NCBI RefSeq assembly: GCF_900114825.1
Contig: NZ_FOUI01000008.1
Location: forward strand, 62,001 to 126,000
DNA length: 64,000 nucleotides
Source of the DNA: Halopseudomonas yangmingensis
GTDB taxonomy: Bacteria > Pseudomonadota > Gammaproteobacteria > Pseudomonadales > Pseudomonadaceae
Direction: 5' to 3'
The translations under genes were made by a program, and so were the position numbers. Positions 55,731-64,000 of this stretch are shown here, piece by piece. Under the pieces are notes generated by a model, which worked only from the letters and a program-made list of their open reading frames with translations, did not search any database and was not told the DNA's origin. Numbering within the stretch: the stretch's first letter is position 1; each line of letters opens with the position of its first letter.

Positions 55731-58132
55731 ACAGCCCTGCTGCTGTAACCTCATCCCCTGCTGTCAGTCTTTCAGAGGCACGCCATACGGCCTTGCTGAA
55801 TGCCTGTGGCTACATCGCCCCGGCCTGGCCTCTGGACCGGATGATTGCGGTCAATCCCTGGTGGCACATGCGCCACTGGCATCCCGCAAAAGTCGCCAGC
55901 CGCCTTTCAGTGCTGGCCGGCGTCCAGGCCCAACTGCCACTGTCGGATTTCCGCAGGCTGTGGCAACAGGGGGTGTTTACCGAAGCGGACCTGAGGGCCG
56001 CCGCTGCAAAACCGGGTACGACGGAACTCGTTGACATACTCTGTGCTGCCCTGGATGACGCAGAGCTGCCGGCCAGGTCATTGCCGCAGTGGCGGAATAT
56101 CAGCCAGCTGCTGGACGAGCTGCGGGATCCACAACGGATGCCCTGGCAGGATGCACTGCAGCAGCAGATAAGCCGTTTTTGTCTGGCCGCCCTGCAGGGC
56201 AACCATCCCCTCGCGGTGCCGGAAAACCAGTGCCTGTATCATCACTGGCATCAGAGTATCGCTGCCGATTCGGGGCTTGAGTGGTTGCTTGCAGCCCCCG
56301 GACTGCGCCAGACATTCCGGGCCCTGCCCGACGACCTGTACGCGTTGCTCGAGGTTGCACTGGATGAACTGCGGATTATCCCTGAACGGGTCACTGATTA
56401 CGCCCATGCCCTGCTGCTGGATGTGAATGGCTGGGCTTCGCACCTGGCCTGGCAGGCCTGGCAGGCCAACCTTGAGCAACGTCAGCTGCCACCGCGCCTG
56501 TTACAGTTACTGGCCATCCGCATGGCCTGGGAGCTGGCGCTCTGGCGCAGCCAGGGCGCCAGCAAACTGCTCGCCGCCTGGCAGGCACAACAGCACCAGC
56601 TGGCTATTCTGGAAACCCGGCATGCCGAGGCACAGCACCCCCTGAGGGTGCTGGCCCGAGCCTGTGAACTGGCCTTCCAGCGGGACCTTGCAACACGCCT
56701 GCAGAACGCTGCACTGCCCGGCAGGCAGACACCCCGGCTACAGGCCGTGTTCTGCATTGATGTACGCTCCGAGCCAATGCGCAGAGCCCTTGAGCTGCAG
56801 AATGTGGCCATTCAGACCGCCGGCTTTGCCGGCTTCTTCGGACTACCGATGGCCTATCAGGCAGTCGGTAGCAGCCGGCTGCGGGCACAGTTGCCCGGAC
56901 TGCTGGCACCCGCCCTGCGCGTCAGTGAAAGCGGTGAACAGGCTCAAGCCCTGGCACAGCGCCGCCAGCGGCGCTGGAACCTGCAGGCCGGCTGGCAGCG
57001 CTGGTCGCAGTCGGCAACCGGGATGTTCGGGCAGGTTGAAACCTTTGGACTGGCCAGCCTGGCCGGCCTGCTACGCGCCAGCCTCGCTGGTCCTCAAAGC
57101 CGGCGGCCAGACGAAACCTACAGCGACTGGGCACTGTTTGACGGTGAGCGGTCGCTGACCCACGAGGAACGCCTGACACTGGCCAGCCGGATACTCGAAG
57201 CCCTTGACCTGCCCTGCTTTGCCGAAGAGGTACTGCTGGTCGGGCATGCCAGTCAGAGCAGCAACAACCCGCAGGCCTGCAGTCTGGAGTGCGGTGCCTG
57301 TGGCGGCCACAGCGGGGAAGTGAATGCTGCGGTACTGGCGGATTTGCTGAATCACCCCGGCATTCGCGCCGACCTGCTGCGGCAGGGCTGGCAGATTCCC
57401 ACTGCCACGCGATTCATTGCCGCCGTGCACAACACCACCCTGGACAGTCTGGAAGTTCACGGCACGCTGTCAACCCAGGCACAAAATTGGCTGCAGCAAG
57501 CCGAACAACAGGCCAGACGCTGGCGCATTGGCACGCTGGAGGGCGGTTTGGACAATCGCTCTGACCAGCAGTTACTGCGCCATCTGCAGCAGCGCGCCAG
57601 TGACTGGTCGCAAGTTCGTCCGGAATGGGGACTGGCCGGCAATGCCGCGCTGATTGTCGCGCCCCGGACACTCACTCGCGGAATGGATCTGCAGGGGCGC
57701 TGTTTCCTGCATGACTATCGTGCCGAACATGACCCGTCTTTCCAGCGACTGGAACAGATAATGACTGCGCCAATGCTGGTGGCCCACTGGATCAACATGC
57801 AATACAACACCTCGGTGTGGGACAACCGCCGTTATGGCAGTGGCAACAAGGTTCTGCACAATGTCGCGCTGGGTCAGCTGGGGCTGTTTGAGGGGCAGGG
57901 CGGGGATCTGCGCAGCGGACTGTCGATGCAGTCCTTGCATGATGGCAGTGACTGGCGGCATGTCCCGCTTAAGCTAAGCGTCTATATACAGGCGCCGGTG
58001 ACGGCGCTGCAGCAGATCTGCGAGCGGCATCAGGTACTCAGCGAACTGGTCGGCGGAGAATGGTTGTACCTGTTCAGTCTGGATAAACAGGGCGTGGCCA
58101 CTCCGGTGTTGCTGCGCCAGCAGACGGGGTAA
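55727..58132 (+). CDS. dabA: DabA, carbonic-anhydrase-like subunit of the DAB inorganic-carbon transporter (DUF2309)
   Basis: An 801-residue DUF2309/UPF0753 protein from ATG 55727, with AAGGAG upstream and overlapping the dabB stop. The zinc site expected from the characterised DabA is present: C343 and D345 in VFCIDVRSEPMRRALEL, H507 in LLVGHASQSSNNPQACSLEC and C522 in that stretch (ECGACGGHSGEVNAAV), with the same C-x-D and 15-residue H-to-C spacing. WPLDRMIAVNPWWHMRHW and HWINMQYNTSVWDNRRYGSG are further family landmarks. It should fix CO2 as cytoplasmic bicarbonate together with DabB. After it, 200 bp without a gene show only a short TTGCCG/CGGCAA inverted pair. Confidence 0.95.
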   Translation: MNSPAAVTSSPAVSLSEARHTALLNACGYIAPAWPLDRMIAVNPWWHMRHWHPAKVASRLSVLAGVQAQLPLSDFRRLWQQGVFTEADLRAAAAKPGTTELVDILCAALDDAELPARSLPQWRNISQLLDELRDPQRMPWQDALQQQISRFCLAALQGNHPLAVPENQCLYHHWHQSIAADSGLEWLLAAPGLRQTFRALPDDLYALLEVALDELRIIPERVTDYAHALLLDVNGWASHLAWQAWQANLEQRQLPPRLLQLLAIRMAWELALWRSQGASKLLAAWQAQQHQLAILETRHAEAQHPLRVLARACELAFQRDLATRLQNAALPGRQTPRLQAVFCIDVRSEPMRRALELQNVAIQTAGFAGFFGLPMAYQAVGSSRLRAQLPGLLAPALRVSESGEQAQALAQRRQRRWNLQAGWQRWSQSATGMFGQVETFGLASLAGLLRASLAGPQSRRPDETYSDWALFDGERSLTHEERLTLASRILEALDLPCFAEEVLLVGHASQSSNNPQACSLECGACGGHSGEVNAAVLADLLNHPGIRADLLRQGWQIPTATRFIAAVHNTTLDSLEVHGTLSTQAQNWLQQAEQQARRWRIGTLEGGLDNRSDQQLLRHLQQRASDWSQVRPEWGLAGNAALIVAPRTLTRGMDLQGRCFLHDYRAEHDPSFQRLEQIMTAPMLVAHWINMQYNTSVWDNRRYGSGNKVLHNVALGQLGLFEGQGGDLRSGLSMQSLHDGSDWRHVPLKLSVYIQAPVTALQQICERHQVLSELVGGEWLYLFSLDKQGVATPVLLRQQTG

Positions 58133-58333
58133 GCCCGAACTTCAAGGCATTGCCTGAGTGTTGCCGTAGCCTGCAGCAGAGCAACTGTAGACTCCGGCAA
58201 CATGTGCCTGGCAGGAACTTAGGCTCTGAAACAACTTGAAGCAGCATTTGAACTCCCGGAACCGGAACCCTTACCTCCCGACAAGTGTCATTTGAACGCT
58301 AAACTCAACCTTTGCGCAGATACCGGTGTCGCC

Positions 58334-60052
58334 ATGCCAACAGAATTCCTCCCAATCGCCCTGCGCAAGCCGAACAGTCCGGGTGCGCAGCCATCCCTGC
58401 CCGGCTGGTCCATCCCGCTGCTGGCATCGCTGAGTTGCCTGTTGCTGTTGGCCGATGACTTTATCCAGCAACTGTTCACTTCGGCCAATCAGGCCGAGCT
58501 GGAACTGCGCTATGTACTGGTGCTGTGGCTGTTCAGTCTGGGCCTGTGGCTGGCCGGCAGCCGCTGGCTGGTGACAGGCGTGCTGACGCTGCTGGCCAGC
58601 ATGCAACTGATCCAGCTGGGCAGCATTGCCTGGGCCGGCATGCCGCTCGCGCCGGAAGACCTGTACGGGTTGTTTGGTGAATTCGCCGATGTCAGTGCCA
58701 CCGCCAGCAGCAGCTTTACCGATCACTGGCATGTGCTGCCCAGTGTACTGTTGCCCTATGCTCTGTTGCTGCTGCTGTATCTGCAGCTGATGCCCAGACT
58801 GTCCCGCCGCAGCCGACTGTTTGGCTGGGTACTGGTGCTGGCAATTCTGGCTGCCAAGCCCTACCGGGCCGCCTACCGCGACATGACGCACTTTATGCCG
58901 GGCCCGACCCGCAGCGCCCTGCACAACAGTCTGAACAGCTTCTCCTGGTTCGCCGTGAATGTGCTGCGCGGGGATCACCAGCGCCTGCCGGCCACTCCAT
59001 TCAAACCCTACCAGCTGAAGGCCAGCCAGCCCACGGCTCGGCATGTCTGGATTGTGGTTGCCGACTCACTGCGCAGCGACCGGCTTGGCGTGATGGGCTA
59101 TCAACGTGATACCACACCCTTCCTCAACCAGCTGGCAGCCAACCATGGCTTGCTCGCCAGGCCCGGTATCGCCGCCGCCGTATCCACCTCGGTCAGCCTG
59201 CCGGTGCTGTTCAACCTGATTCGCGAGCCGGGTCAGCAACACCTGTTGCGCGAACAGCCGCACAACCTGTTTCGTCTGGCCAGACAGCAGGGATTTCGGA
59301 CCTTCTGGCTGTCATCCCAGGAATCCAAACTGTTGACCTACCTTGGCAGTCGCCACATGGATGTTTCCATTACACGTGAAGACCATCCGCTGCTGTTCGC
59401 CCGCCGGCATGACCACGCCCTGATAGACCTGCTGCCACGCAAGCAGTGGGGCGAGCGTAACTTCGTGGCAATCAACCTGCGCACCGCGCACAGCCCCTAT
59501 GAGAGCAATTATCTCGGACACAACGAGCCGGTTGCCATGTGGCCGGTGAACAGCGATATGCCGCGCGAGGAGCGCGAGAGCAATGCCTACGACAATGCGA
59601 TCCGCTATCTGGATGACGTGCTGGAAGAAATCATCACCCGCTTTGAGCAACTGGAAGGCGAACGCTACCTGCTGATTACCGGAGACCATGGCCAGTTGCT
59701 CGGGGAAAATCAGGTCTGGGGGCACAACCGCCTGTTGCCGGAAGTGATAGATGTGCCGGTGCTGGTAGTAGCCCGCGACGCGCCGGCGGATGCCCTGCAG
59801 GCACTGCAACAGCAGCGCTGGGTCAGCCATTATGAAGCCGGGGTCTGGCTGGCCTCGCGGCTGGGTGTCGAGGTGTTCAATCCGAATGCCGAAGCTGACC
59901 TGCACTTCGTCAAGGGCAAGCTGCTGCTCGGCGACAACAGCTTCAAGATGGTGCGCGAGACACCCGAGGGGTTGAAGTATTACTCATCCCGACTGATCAG
60001 TGACTGGCTGGAGGATTTCAGCAAGATACCGGATGTAAAAATGCGCTATTGA
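58334..60052 (+). CDS. Phosphoethanolamine-transferase-like membrane enzyme (sulfatase fold)
   Basis: A 572-residue protein from ATG 58334; a TTG at 58292 is an alternative and neither has a strong ribosome site. About five N-terminal transmembrane helices (to residue 180) precede a periplasmic alkaline-phosphatase/sulfatase-fold domain. Metal and nucleophile motifs match the EptA/CptA group: IVVADSLRSDRLGVMGYQRD, T285 in VSTSVSLPVLFNLI as likely nucleophile, NLRTAHSPYESNY, and LITGDHGQLLGENQVWGHN. It probably moves phosphoethanolamine or a similar group to lipid A or another glycolipid. The acceptor is unknown, and no adjacent two-component system points to polymyxin response. Confidence 0.85.
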   Translation: MPTEFLPIALRKPNSPGAQPSLPGWSIPLLASLSCLLLLADDFIQQLFTSANQAELELRYVLVLWLFSLGLWLAGSRWLVTGVLTLLASMQLIQLGSIAWAGMPLAPEDLYGLFGEFADVSATASSSFTDHWHVLPSVLLPYALLLLLYLQLMPRLSRRSRLFGWVLVLAILAAKPYRAAYRDMTHFMPGPTRSALHNSLNSFSWFAVNVLRGDHQRLPATPFKPYQLKASQPTARHVWIVVADSLRSDRLGVMGYQRDTTPFLNQLAANHGLLARPGIAAAVSTSVSLPVLFNLIREPGQQHLLREQPHNLFRLARQQGFRTFWLSSQESKLLTYLGSRHMDVSITREDHPLLFARRHDHALIDLLPRKQWGERNFVAINLRTAHSPYESNYLGHNEPVAMWPVNSDMPREERESNAYDNAIRYLDDVLEEIITRFEQLEGERYLLITGDHGQLLGENQVWGHNRLLPEVIDVPVLVVARDAPADALQALQQQRWVSHYEAGVWLASRLGVEVFNPNAEADLHFVKGKLLLGDNSFKMVRETPEGLKYYSSRLISDWLEDFSKIPDVKMRY

Positions 60053-60068
60053 TCGGTGAGTCCCTGAT

Positions 60069-62006
60069 TCACCAGCTCTCGCGCTCGGCCACCCGCCAGC
60101 AGTTACGCCCGGCACTCTTGGCCTGGTACATCGCCTGGTCGGCCTGCAACAGCAGCTGTTCGGCACTGGCCTGAGCCTCTCCGGGGGGCTGGAAGGCCAC
60201 ACCCATACTTACCGATACCTGCAGGCGTTGCTGCTGCAGCTCTGCCGGGCGCGCCGCCGCCTCCAGCAGGCGCTCCAGTACCGGGGTGGCGTCCTCTGGG
60301 CCATGCAACCCCACCAGCAACGCAACAAATTCGTCGCCGCCGATGCGCGCCAGGGTATCCGACTCGCGCAGGGCGGCCTGCATGCGCCTGGCCAGCTCGA
60401 CCAGCAACTCGTCACCACAGGCATGTCCGTGGTGGTCGTTGACCGCCTTGAAACCATCCAGATCCAGGTACACCACAGCCAGCCAGTCGGCATTCCGGTG
60501 TGCGGTACTCAAGGCATGCCGCAGCCGGTCATCCAGCAACAGCCGATTGGGCAGCCCGGTAAGCGCGTCATGGTGTGCCCCATGTTCCAGTTTCAACTGG
60601 TGCGCCTTCATCGCCATAATGTCCTGGTGGGTGCCACTCATGCGCAGCGGCCGGCCCTGCTCGTCCCGCTCTACCACCCGCCCGCGACTGAGAATCCAGA
60701 CCCAATGGCCATTCTGGTGGCGCATGCGCAGCTCGGCCTCGAAGCGCTCACTGCTACCGCCCAGGTGCTGGCGCAGGTGCAGCAGTGCCTCGGGCAGATC
60801 ATCCGGATGCACCAGACTTTCCCAGGTGGCGAAGGTCACCGGTTGCAGCTGCTCGAGCCGATAACCGAGCATGGATGCCCAGCGTTCATTGCACAGCACC
60901 TGATGGCTGAGCATGTCGAGTTCCCAGATGCCGCTGTCAGTACCCCAGATCACCTCTTCCAGGCGCTGGCGTTCGCGCGCCAGCTGCTGCTGGCCACGGC
61001 GAATCACCAGCAACTGGCGCAACAGCCCGGCCAGCGCCAGCAACAGCAGTACCAGCAACAGGGCAAAACCGAGCATCAGATTGTGATAGCGCTGCCAGGT
61101 ATCCGCCAGCGTAAACTCCGGCAACACGTCATAGGGCGGCAGACGCAGGTCGCGCGCCACCTGTTCCACCGCCATATAGTCGGCGGGCGGGGCGAAGCCA
61201 TCAATCCCCGCGCGCGCCGCTGCCGGATGCTGCCAGTCCAGCCCGAGCAGGGCACTGGCTATCCGCCGTACCTGCTGCTGATCGACATGCGGCAAGGCCA
61301 GGAACGGCCATTCAGGATACAGACGGGTAGAGGTCTGCCAGGGATAACCGGGCAACGGCTGGCGATTCAACACCCGCAACTGCCCATCCTGCACCTCGCC
61401 GCTGGCAACCATGTACTCCAGCACCCCGGTCAGGGCAAAGGCCGCATCCACCTCTCAGGCGAGCAAGGCACGCACTGCCTGCAGGTGGTCACCGCGGGCC
61501 AACAGGCTGGCATCCCGGCGCAGATCAACCCCCTGGCGGCGTGCCTCCCACAGCTGCGCCTGATAACCGCCAAGAAAGCCACTGCCAGCATGCGCAATGC
61601 GCCGCCCGCGCAGATCCTGCAAGCGCAGCAGATGCTGATCATCGCTTCGCACCAGAATCACCCCGCCAAGGGCGCTAGTCGGCTCGCCATCCACCAACCG
61701 CACTACGGTCGCCAGGGCGCCGGTCAGGGCGCTCTTACTGCGCAGCAGTATGTAATGACTGGGATTGGTGAACACCATGTCCAGTTGATGATTGGCTACC
61801 GCCTGGTTCATCGCCGCCTCGTCCAGCACCTGCAATTCCACCTGAACATCGCCCAGGCTTTGCCCGAGGTAGTCGGCCAGCGGCTGGAAGTCCTCGTGAA
61901 TATTCCCGGTATCCATCCATGCCGATACCCCCAGCACCAGCCGCTGCTGGGCAGACAGCGCCAGGCCTGGCAGTAGCAGCAGCACAATCAGCAGCAACCT
62001 GATCAT
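60069..62006 (-). pseudogene. PhnD-like/PAS/GGDEF sensor diguanylate cyclase interrupted by an in-frame stop
   Basis: Two fragments in one reading frame are separated by a single TGA at 61455-61457. The upstream piece (61455-62006, 183 residues) has a signal peptide MIRLLLIVLLLLPGLALSAQ and the first lobe of a PhnD-type binding protein (VFTNPSHYILLRS, DLRGRRIAHAGSGFLGGYQA). Right after the stop the frame resumes EVDAAFALTGVLEYMVAS, the expected continuation of that fold; a GTG at 61451 could restart translation. The downstream piece (60069-61451) completes the binding domain, then has a transmembrane helix (LMLGFALLLVLLLLALAGLL), a PAS domain and a GGDEF domain (LARIGGDEFVALLVG) with an intact RxxD site (RESD). 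Joined, about 645 residues. TGA for GGA is a one-base change. A sequencing error is possible. Confidence 0.85.
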
Positions 62007-62974
62007 CCACGCGACTCCCCGGCTGGCAACCAGCCAGCACTGAACAGCCGGCTCGGATCAACCGCGCTGTTCAGCAGGCCCTCAGCCAGCATCAGGTCAT
62101 TCAGCTCACTGACCACGCGGGTCAGTGCCGGGTTCTGCCCACTCAGATAGCGCCGATTGGCTTCAAGGCCGGGCAGCACCACATCGCCCAGGCTTTGCTG
62201 CACCTGAACGGGCGTCAGCTGCTGACGGCCGGCGATCCGGTACAGGGCATCCTGCCGGTGCATTTTCACATGCATCAGGCCGGCAAAATGGGCTTCCAGC
62301 AACTGGCGTAACCGTGGGCTGTGCAAGGCCAGACGGTCCTCCCTGACAGCCAGCACATCAAAGATGGTTTCCGGCATCTGCCGGCTGTCGAACAGGATGC
62401 GCCCGCCCTCCTGCTGCAGATGCAGAGCAGTCGGGTGGTAGCTGACCATGGCGTCCACCGCGCCCGCCTGCCACATCGCCAGCTGGCGGTCCGGTGGCAG
62501 GTCGAGCAGCTGCAGCTGGTCAATGGTCAGGCCGCTGTGGTTGAGAAAATGGCGCAATACCAGAGCACCCAGCGCACCTTTTTCGACACCGAGACGGGCA
62601 CCGGCCAGCGTCTCTGACTGCCATTGCGGATGCACCAGCAGCATGTCGGCACCGGCCGACAGGTTGAAGATCAGCAGCACCCGCAGCGGCACCCCGGCAT
62701 CGATCACCCGCAGTGCTTCGTCCAGGGTCAGGCAGGCCGCATCCACCTCGCCGGCCTGCAGTGCCTGCATGGAGTCGCCGGCCACCAGACCTTCATGCAG
62801 AACCAGTTGCTCAGGCAACAGACCCAGGTCCATGGCCAGATACAGCGACTCGTAGCCGATCCAGTGGTGAATGCCCAGTCGCAGCTGCGGCGCCCGCGCG
62901 CAGCCACGCAGCAGCGGGACGCTGGCCAGCACAGCAGCGCCGGCCATGATGAATTGCCGTCGACTGAGCGGCAT
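62003..62974 (-). CDS. NMT1/NrtA-like ABC-type substrate-binding protein with twin-arginine signal
   Basis: A 323-residue exported binding protein. The N-terminus MPLSRRQFIMAGAAVLASVP has a twin-arginine motif (SRRQFI), then a hydrophobic stretch and a Cys in LLRGCARAP that could act as a lipidation site. LRLGIHHWIGYESLYLAMDL and DSMQALQAGEVDAACLTLDE match the NMT1/SsuA/NrtA group. No permease or ATPase gene is adjacent. Its stop overlaps by 4 bp the start of the PhnD-like/GGDEF gene, so it may deliver a ligand signal to that sensor rather than to a transporter. Confidence 0.86.
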   Translation of the reverse strand: MPLSRRQFIMAGAAVLASVPLLRGCARAPQLRLGIHHWIGYESLYLAMDLGLLPEQLVLHEGLVAGDSMQALQAGEVDAACLTLDEALRVIDAGVPLRVLLIFNLSAGADMLLVHPQWQSETLAGARLGVEKGALGALVLRHFLNHSGLTIDQLQLLDLPPDRQLAMWQAGAVDAMVSYHPTALHLQQEGGRILFDSRQMPETIFDVLAVREDRLALHSPRLRQLLEAHFAGLMHVKMHRQDALYRIAGRQQLTPVQVQQSLGDVVLPGLEANRRYLSGQNPALTRVVSELNDLMLAEGLLNSAVDPSRLFSAGWLPAGESRG

Positions 62975-63051
62975 GCTGTTTCCCTTGCCGGACCTGCCGG
63001 CGATGCTCCCTGATACCCCGGCAAGTGTAACCTGCCGGGGTCAGGCTGGCA

Positions 63052-64000
63052 TCAGGCTGATTGCACTTTGATGCCAAAGGCCAGGCTGTAGAACACCGGC
63101 AACACCACCAGGGTCAGGATGGTGGCAAAGCCCAGACCGAACATGATCACCACCGCCATGCTCTGGAAGAAGGCATCGAACAGCAGTGGCGCCATCCCCA
63201 GAATGGTGGTCAGGGCCGCCATCGATACCGGACGCACCCGGCTGATGGCGGCATCCAGCAGCGCCTGATCGGCAAGCTTGCCGCTGTCGATCTGCAGACG
63301 TATCTCATCCACCAGTACGATACCGTTCTTCACCAGCATGCCGCTCAGGCTGAGAAAGCCCAGCAGTGCCATAAAGCCGAAGGGAATGCCGGTGAGCAGA
63401 AAACCGAAGGTCACCCCGATCACCGCCAGCGGCACGGTCAGCCAGATCACCGTGGCGCGCTTGACCGAGTCGAACAGCAGGATGGTAATCAGGAACATCG
63501 CCAGATAACCCAGCGGCAGGGTGCCGAATACCGCCTGCTGGGCATCCCGCGCACTTTCGTACTCACCGCCCCATTCCAGCCGGTAGCCCGGCGGCAGGTC
63601 GATCGCCTCGATCTGCGGGCGCAGCCGGCGCAGCAGCTGGTCGGCGGTCTGACCGCTGAGAATGCTCGGATCGGCCTGCACTGTCAGGGTACGCTTGCGG
63701 TCCTTGCGCATGATCAGCGGATCTTCCCAGAGGGTGACAAACTCGCTGACCACCTGATCGATTGGCAGGTAGGTGCCACGCGCATTGCTCCAGACCAGCA
63801 GATCGTTAAGGGTCGCCGCATTCAGCCGCTCGTTGTCCGGGGTGCGTGCGACTATCGGCAGCATGCGCGTGCCATCGCGGTACAGGCCGACGGTCAGGCC
63901 GCTGAAGTTCATCTTCAGCAGGCTGTCCAGATCGCGCTTGTCGACGCCCAGCTCGCGCGCGCGCGCCTCGGCAAACTGCGGCCGGACCAGCTTGGTGCGC
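63052..64000 (-). CDS. RND-family efflux permease, C-terminal part (cut by window edge)
   Basis: The frame is open through the window end, so about 316 C-terminal residues are visible of a protein normally near 1000-1050. Periplasmic docking-region sequence (TYLPIDQVVSEFVTLWEDPL, GYRLEWGGEYESARDAQQAV) is followed by the transmembrane set with LLGFLSLSGMLVKNGIVLVD, the RND signature AISRVRPVSMAALTTILGMA and LPVFYSLAFGIKV. It resembles drug-type pumps of the HAE/TriC kind more than metal pumps, but substrate cannot be told. Genes for adaptor and outer-membrane channel are not in the window. The 77 bp before the binding-protein gene contain no gene. Confidence 0.9.
   Translation of the reverse strand, partial: RTKLVRPQFAEARARELGVDKRDLDSLLKMNFSGLTVGLYRDGTRMLPIVARTPDNERLNAATLNDLLVWSNARGTYLPIDQVVSEFVTLWEDPLIMRKDRKRTLTVQADPSILSGQTADQLLRRLRPQIEAIDLPPGYRLEWGGEYESARDAQQAVFGTLPLGYLAMFLITILLFDSVKRATVIWLTVPLAVIGVTFGFLLTGIPFGFMALLGFLSLSGMLVKNGIVLVDEIRLQIDSGKLADQALLDAAISRVRPVSMAALTTILGMAPLLFDAFFQSMAVVIMFGLGFATILTLVVLPVFYSLAFGIKVQSA

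Noticed and set aside
61455-61457. TGA in the GGDEF sensor as a selenocysteine codon
   Set aside because: The expected residue at this place is Gly, not Cys; the family has no selenoprotein members and no SECIS-like hairpin is obvious just downstream.
60228-61976. 582-codon plus-strand frame
   Set aside because: Shadow of the GGDEF sensor gene; the minus strand carries the real domains.

Overview
The window looks like chromosomal DNA of a gammaproteobacterium of the Pseudomonadaceae: high GC, dense short-spaced operons, and long blocks whose gene order matches what I know of Pseudomonas aeruginosa (tex/ompR/envZ; pilGHIJK-chpABC; gshB-tonB3-yqgE-ruvX-pyrRBC'; pilTU/yggS/proC/yggT/metXW/rdgB/hemW; dadRAX with pauR). 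These blocks are joined differently from PAO1, and the ChpA kinase is shorter, so a related lineage such as Halopseudomonas is plausible, but that is inference. I saw no rRNA, tRNA, CRISPR array, phage gene or transposase.

Layout. 1-4.2 kb: the truncated end of tex, divergent from the ompR/envZ (amgR/amgS-type) two-component operon. 4.2-16.3 kb, minus strand: the complete Pil-Chp chemosensory operon controlling twitching (pilG, pilH, pilI, pilJ, pilK, chpA, chpB, chpC). 16.5-22.2 kb, plus strand: glutathione synthetase, a TonB-like protein, YqgE, RuvX, PyrR, the aspartate carbamoyltransferase catalytic chain and a dihydroorotase-like subunit that has lost its metal ligands. 22.3-26.1 kb: a complete siaABCD cyclic-di-GMP switch (phosphatase, kinase, partner protein, diguanylate cyclase). 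26.1-28.3 kb, minus strand: the retraction ATPases pilU and pilT. 28.4-34.6 kb: a housekeeping run (yggS, proC, yggT, metX, metW, DUF4426, rdgB, hemW). 34.8-40.7 kb: iron-type alcohol dehydrogenase, an unidentified permease, a thioesterase and, divergently, a 3-hydroxyacyl-CoA dehydrogenase and a thiolase. 41.0-43.4 kb: a small membrane protein, a PEBP-family protein and a membrane chemoreceptor. 43.6-49.9 kb: amine/D-amino-acid catabolism (PuuB-like oxidase, dadR, dadA, dadX, pauR) and a DUF4136 lipoprotein. 50.0-53.3 kb: 5-oxoprolinase pxpABC plus a periplasmic binding-protein homologue. 53.3-58.1 kb: a LysR regulator divergent from dabB-dabA, an inorganic-carbon uptake pair. 58.3-64.0 kb: a phosphoethanolamine-transferase-like sulfatase-fold enzyme, a binding-protein/GGDEF sensor broken by an in-frame stop, a second binding protein, and the end of an RND efflux pump gene.

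Surface behaviour is a shared theme of the left half: Pil-Chp sets pilus activity, PilT/PilU retract pili, the TonB-like protein belongs to a family member linked to pilus function, and SiaABCD would set c-di-GMP output. The dad/pau/pxp half is nitrogen and carbon scavenging from D-amino acids, polyamines and oxoproline.

The most unusual signal is a family of six structured intergenic repeats (34.6, 40.8, 45.6, 47.1, 47.3 and 48.7 kb). All share a short conserved core holding two small hairpins, inside a long stem whose sequence changes from copy to copy while staying self-complementary. Two copies are exactly 160 bp with matching terminal inverted repeats. Four of the six bracket dadA and dadX. 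I do not recognise this family.
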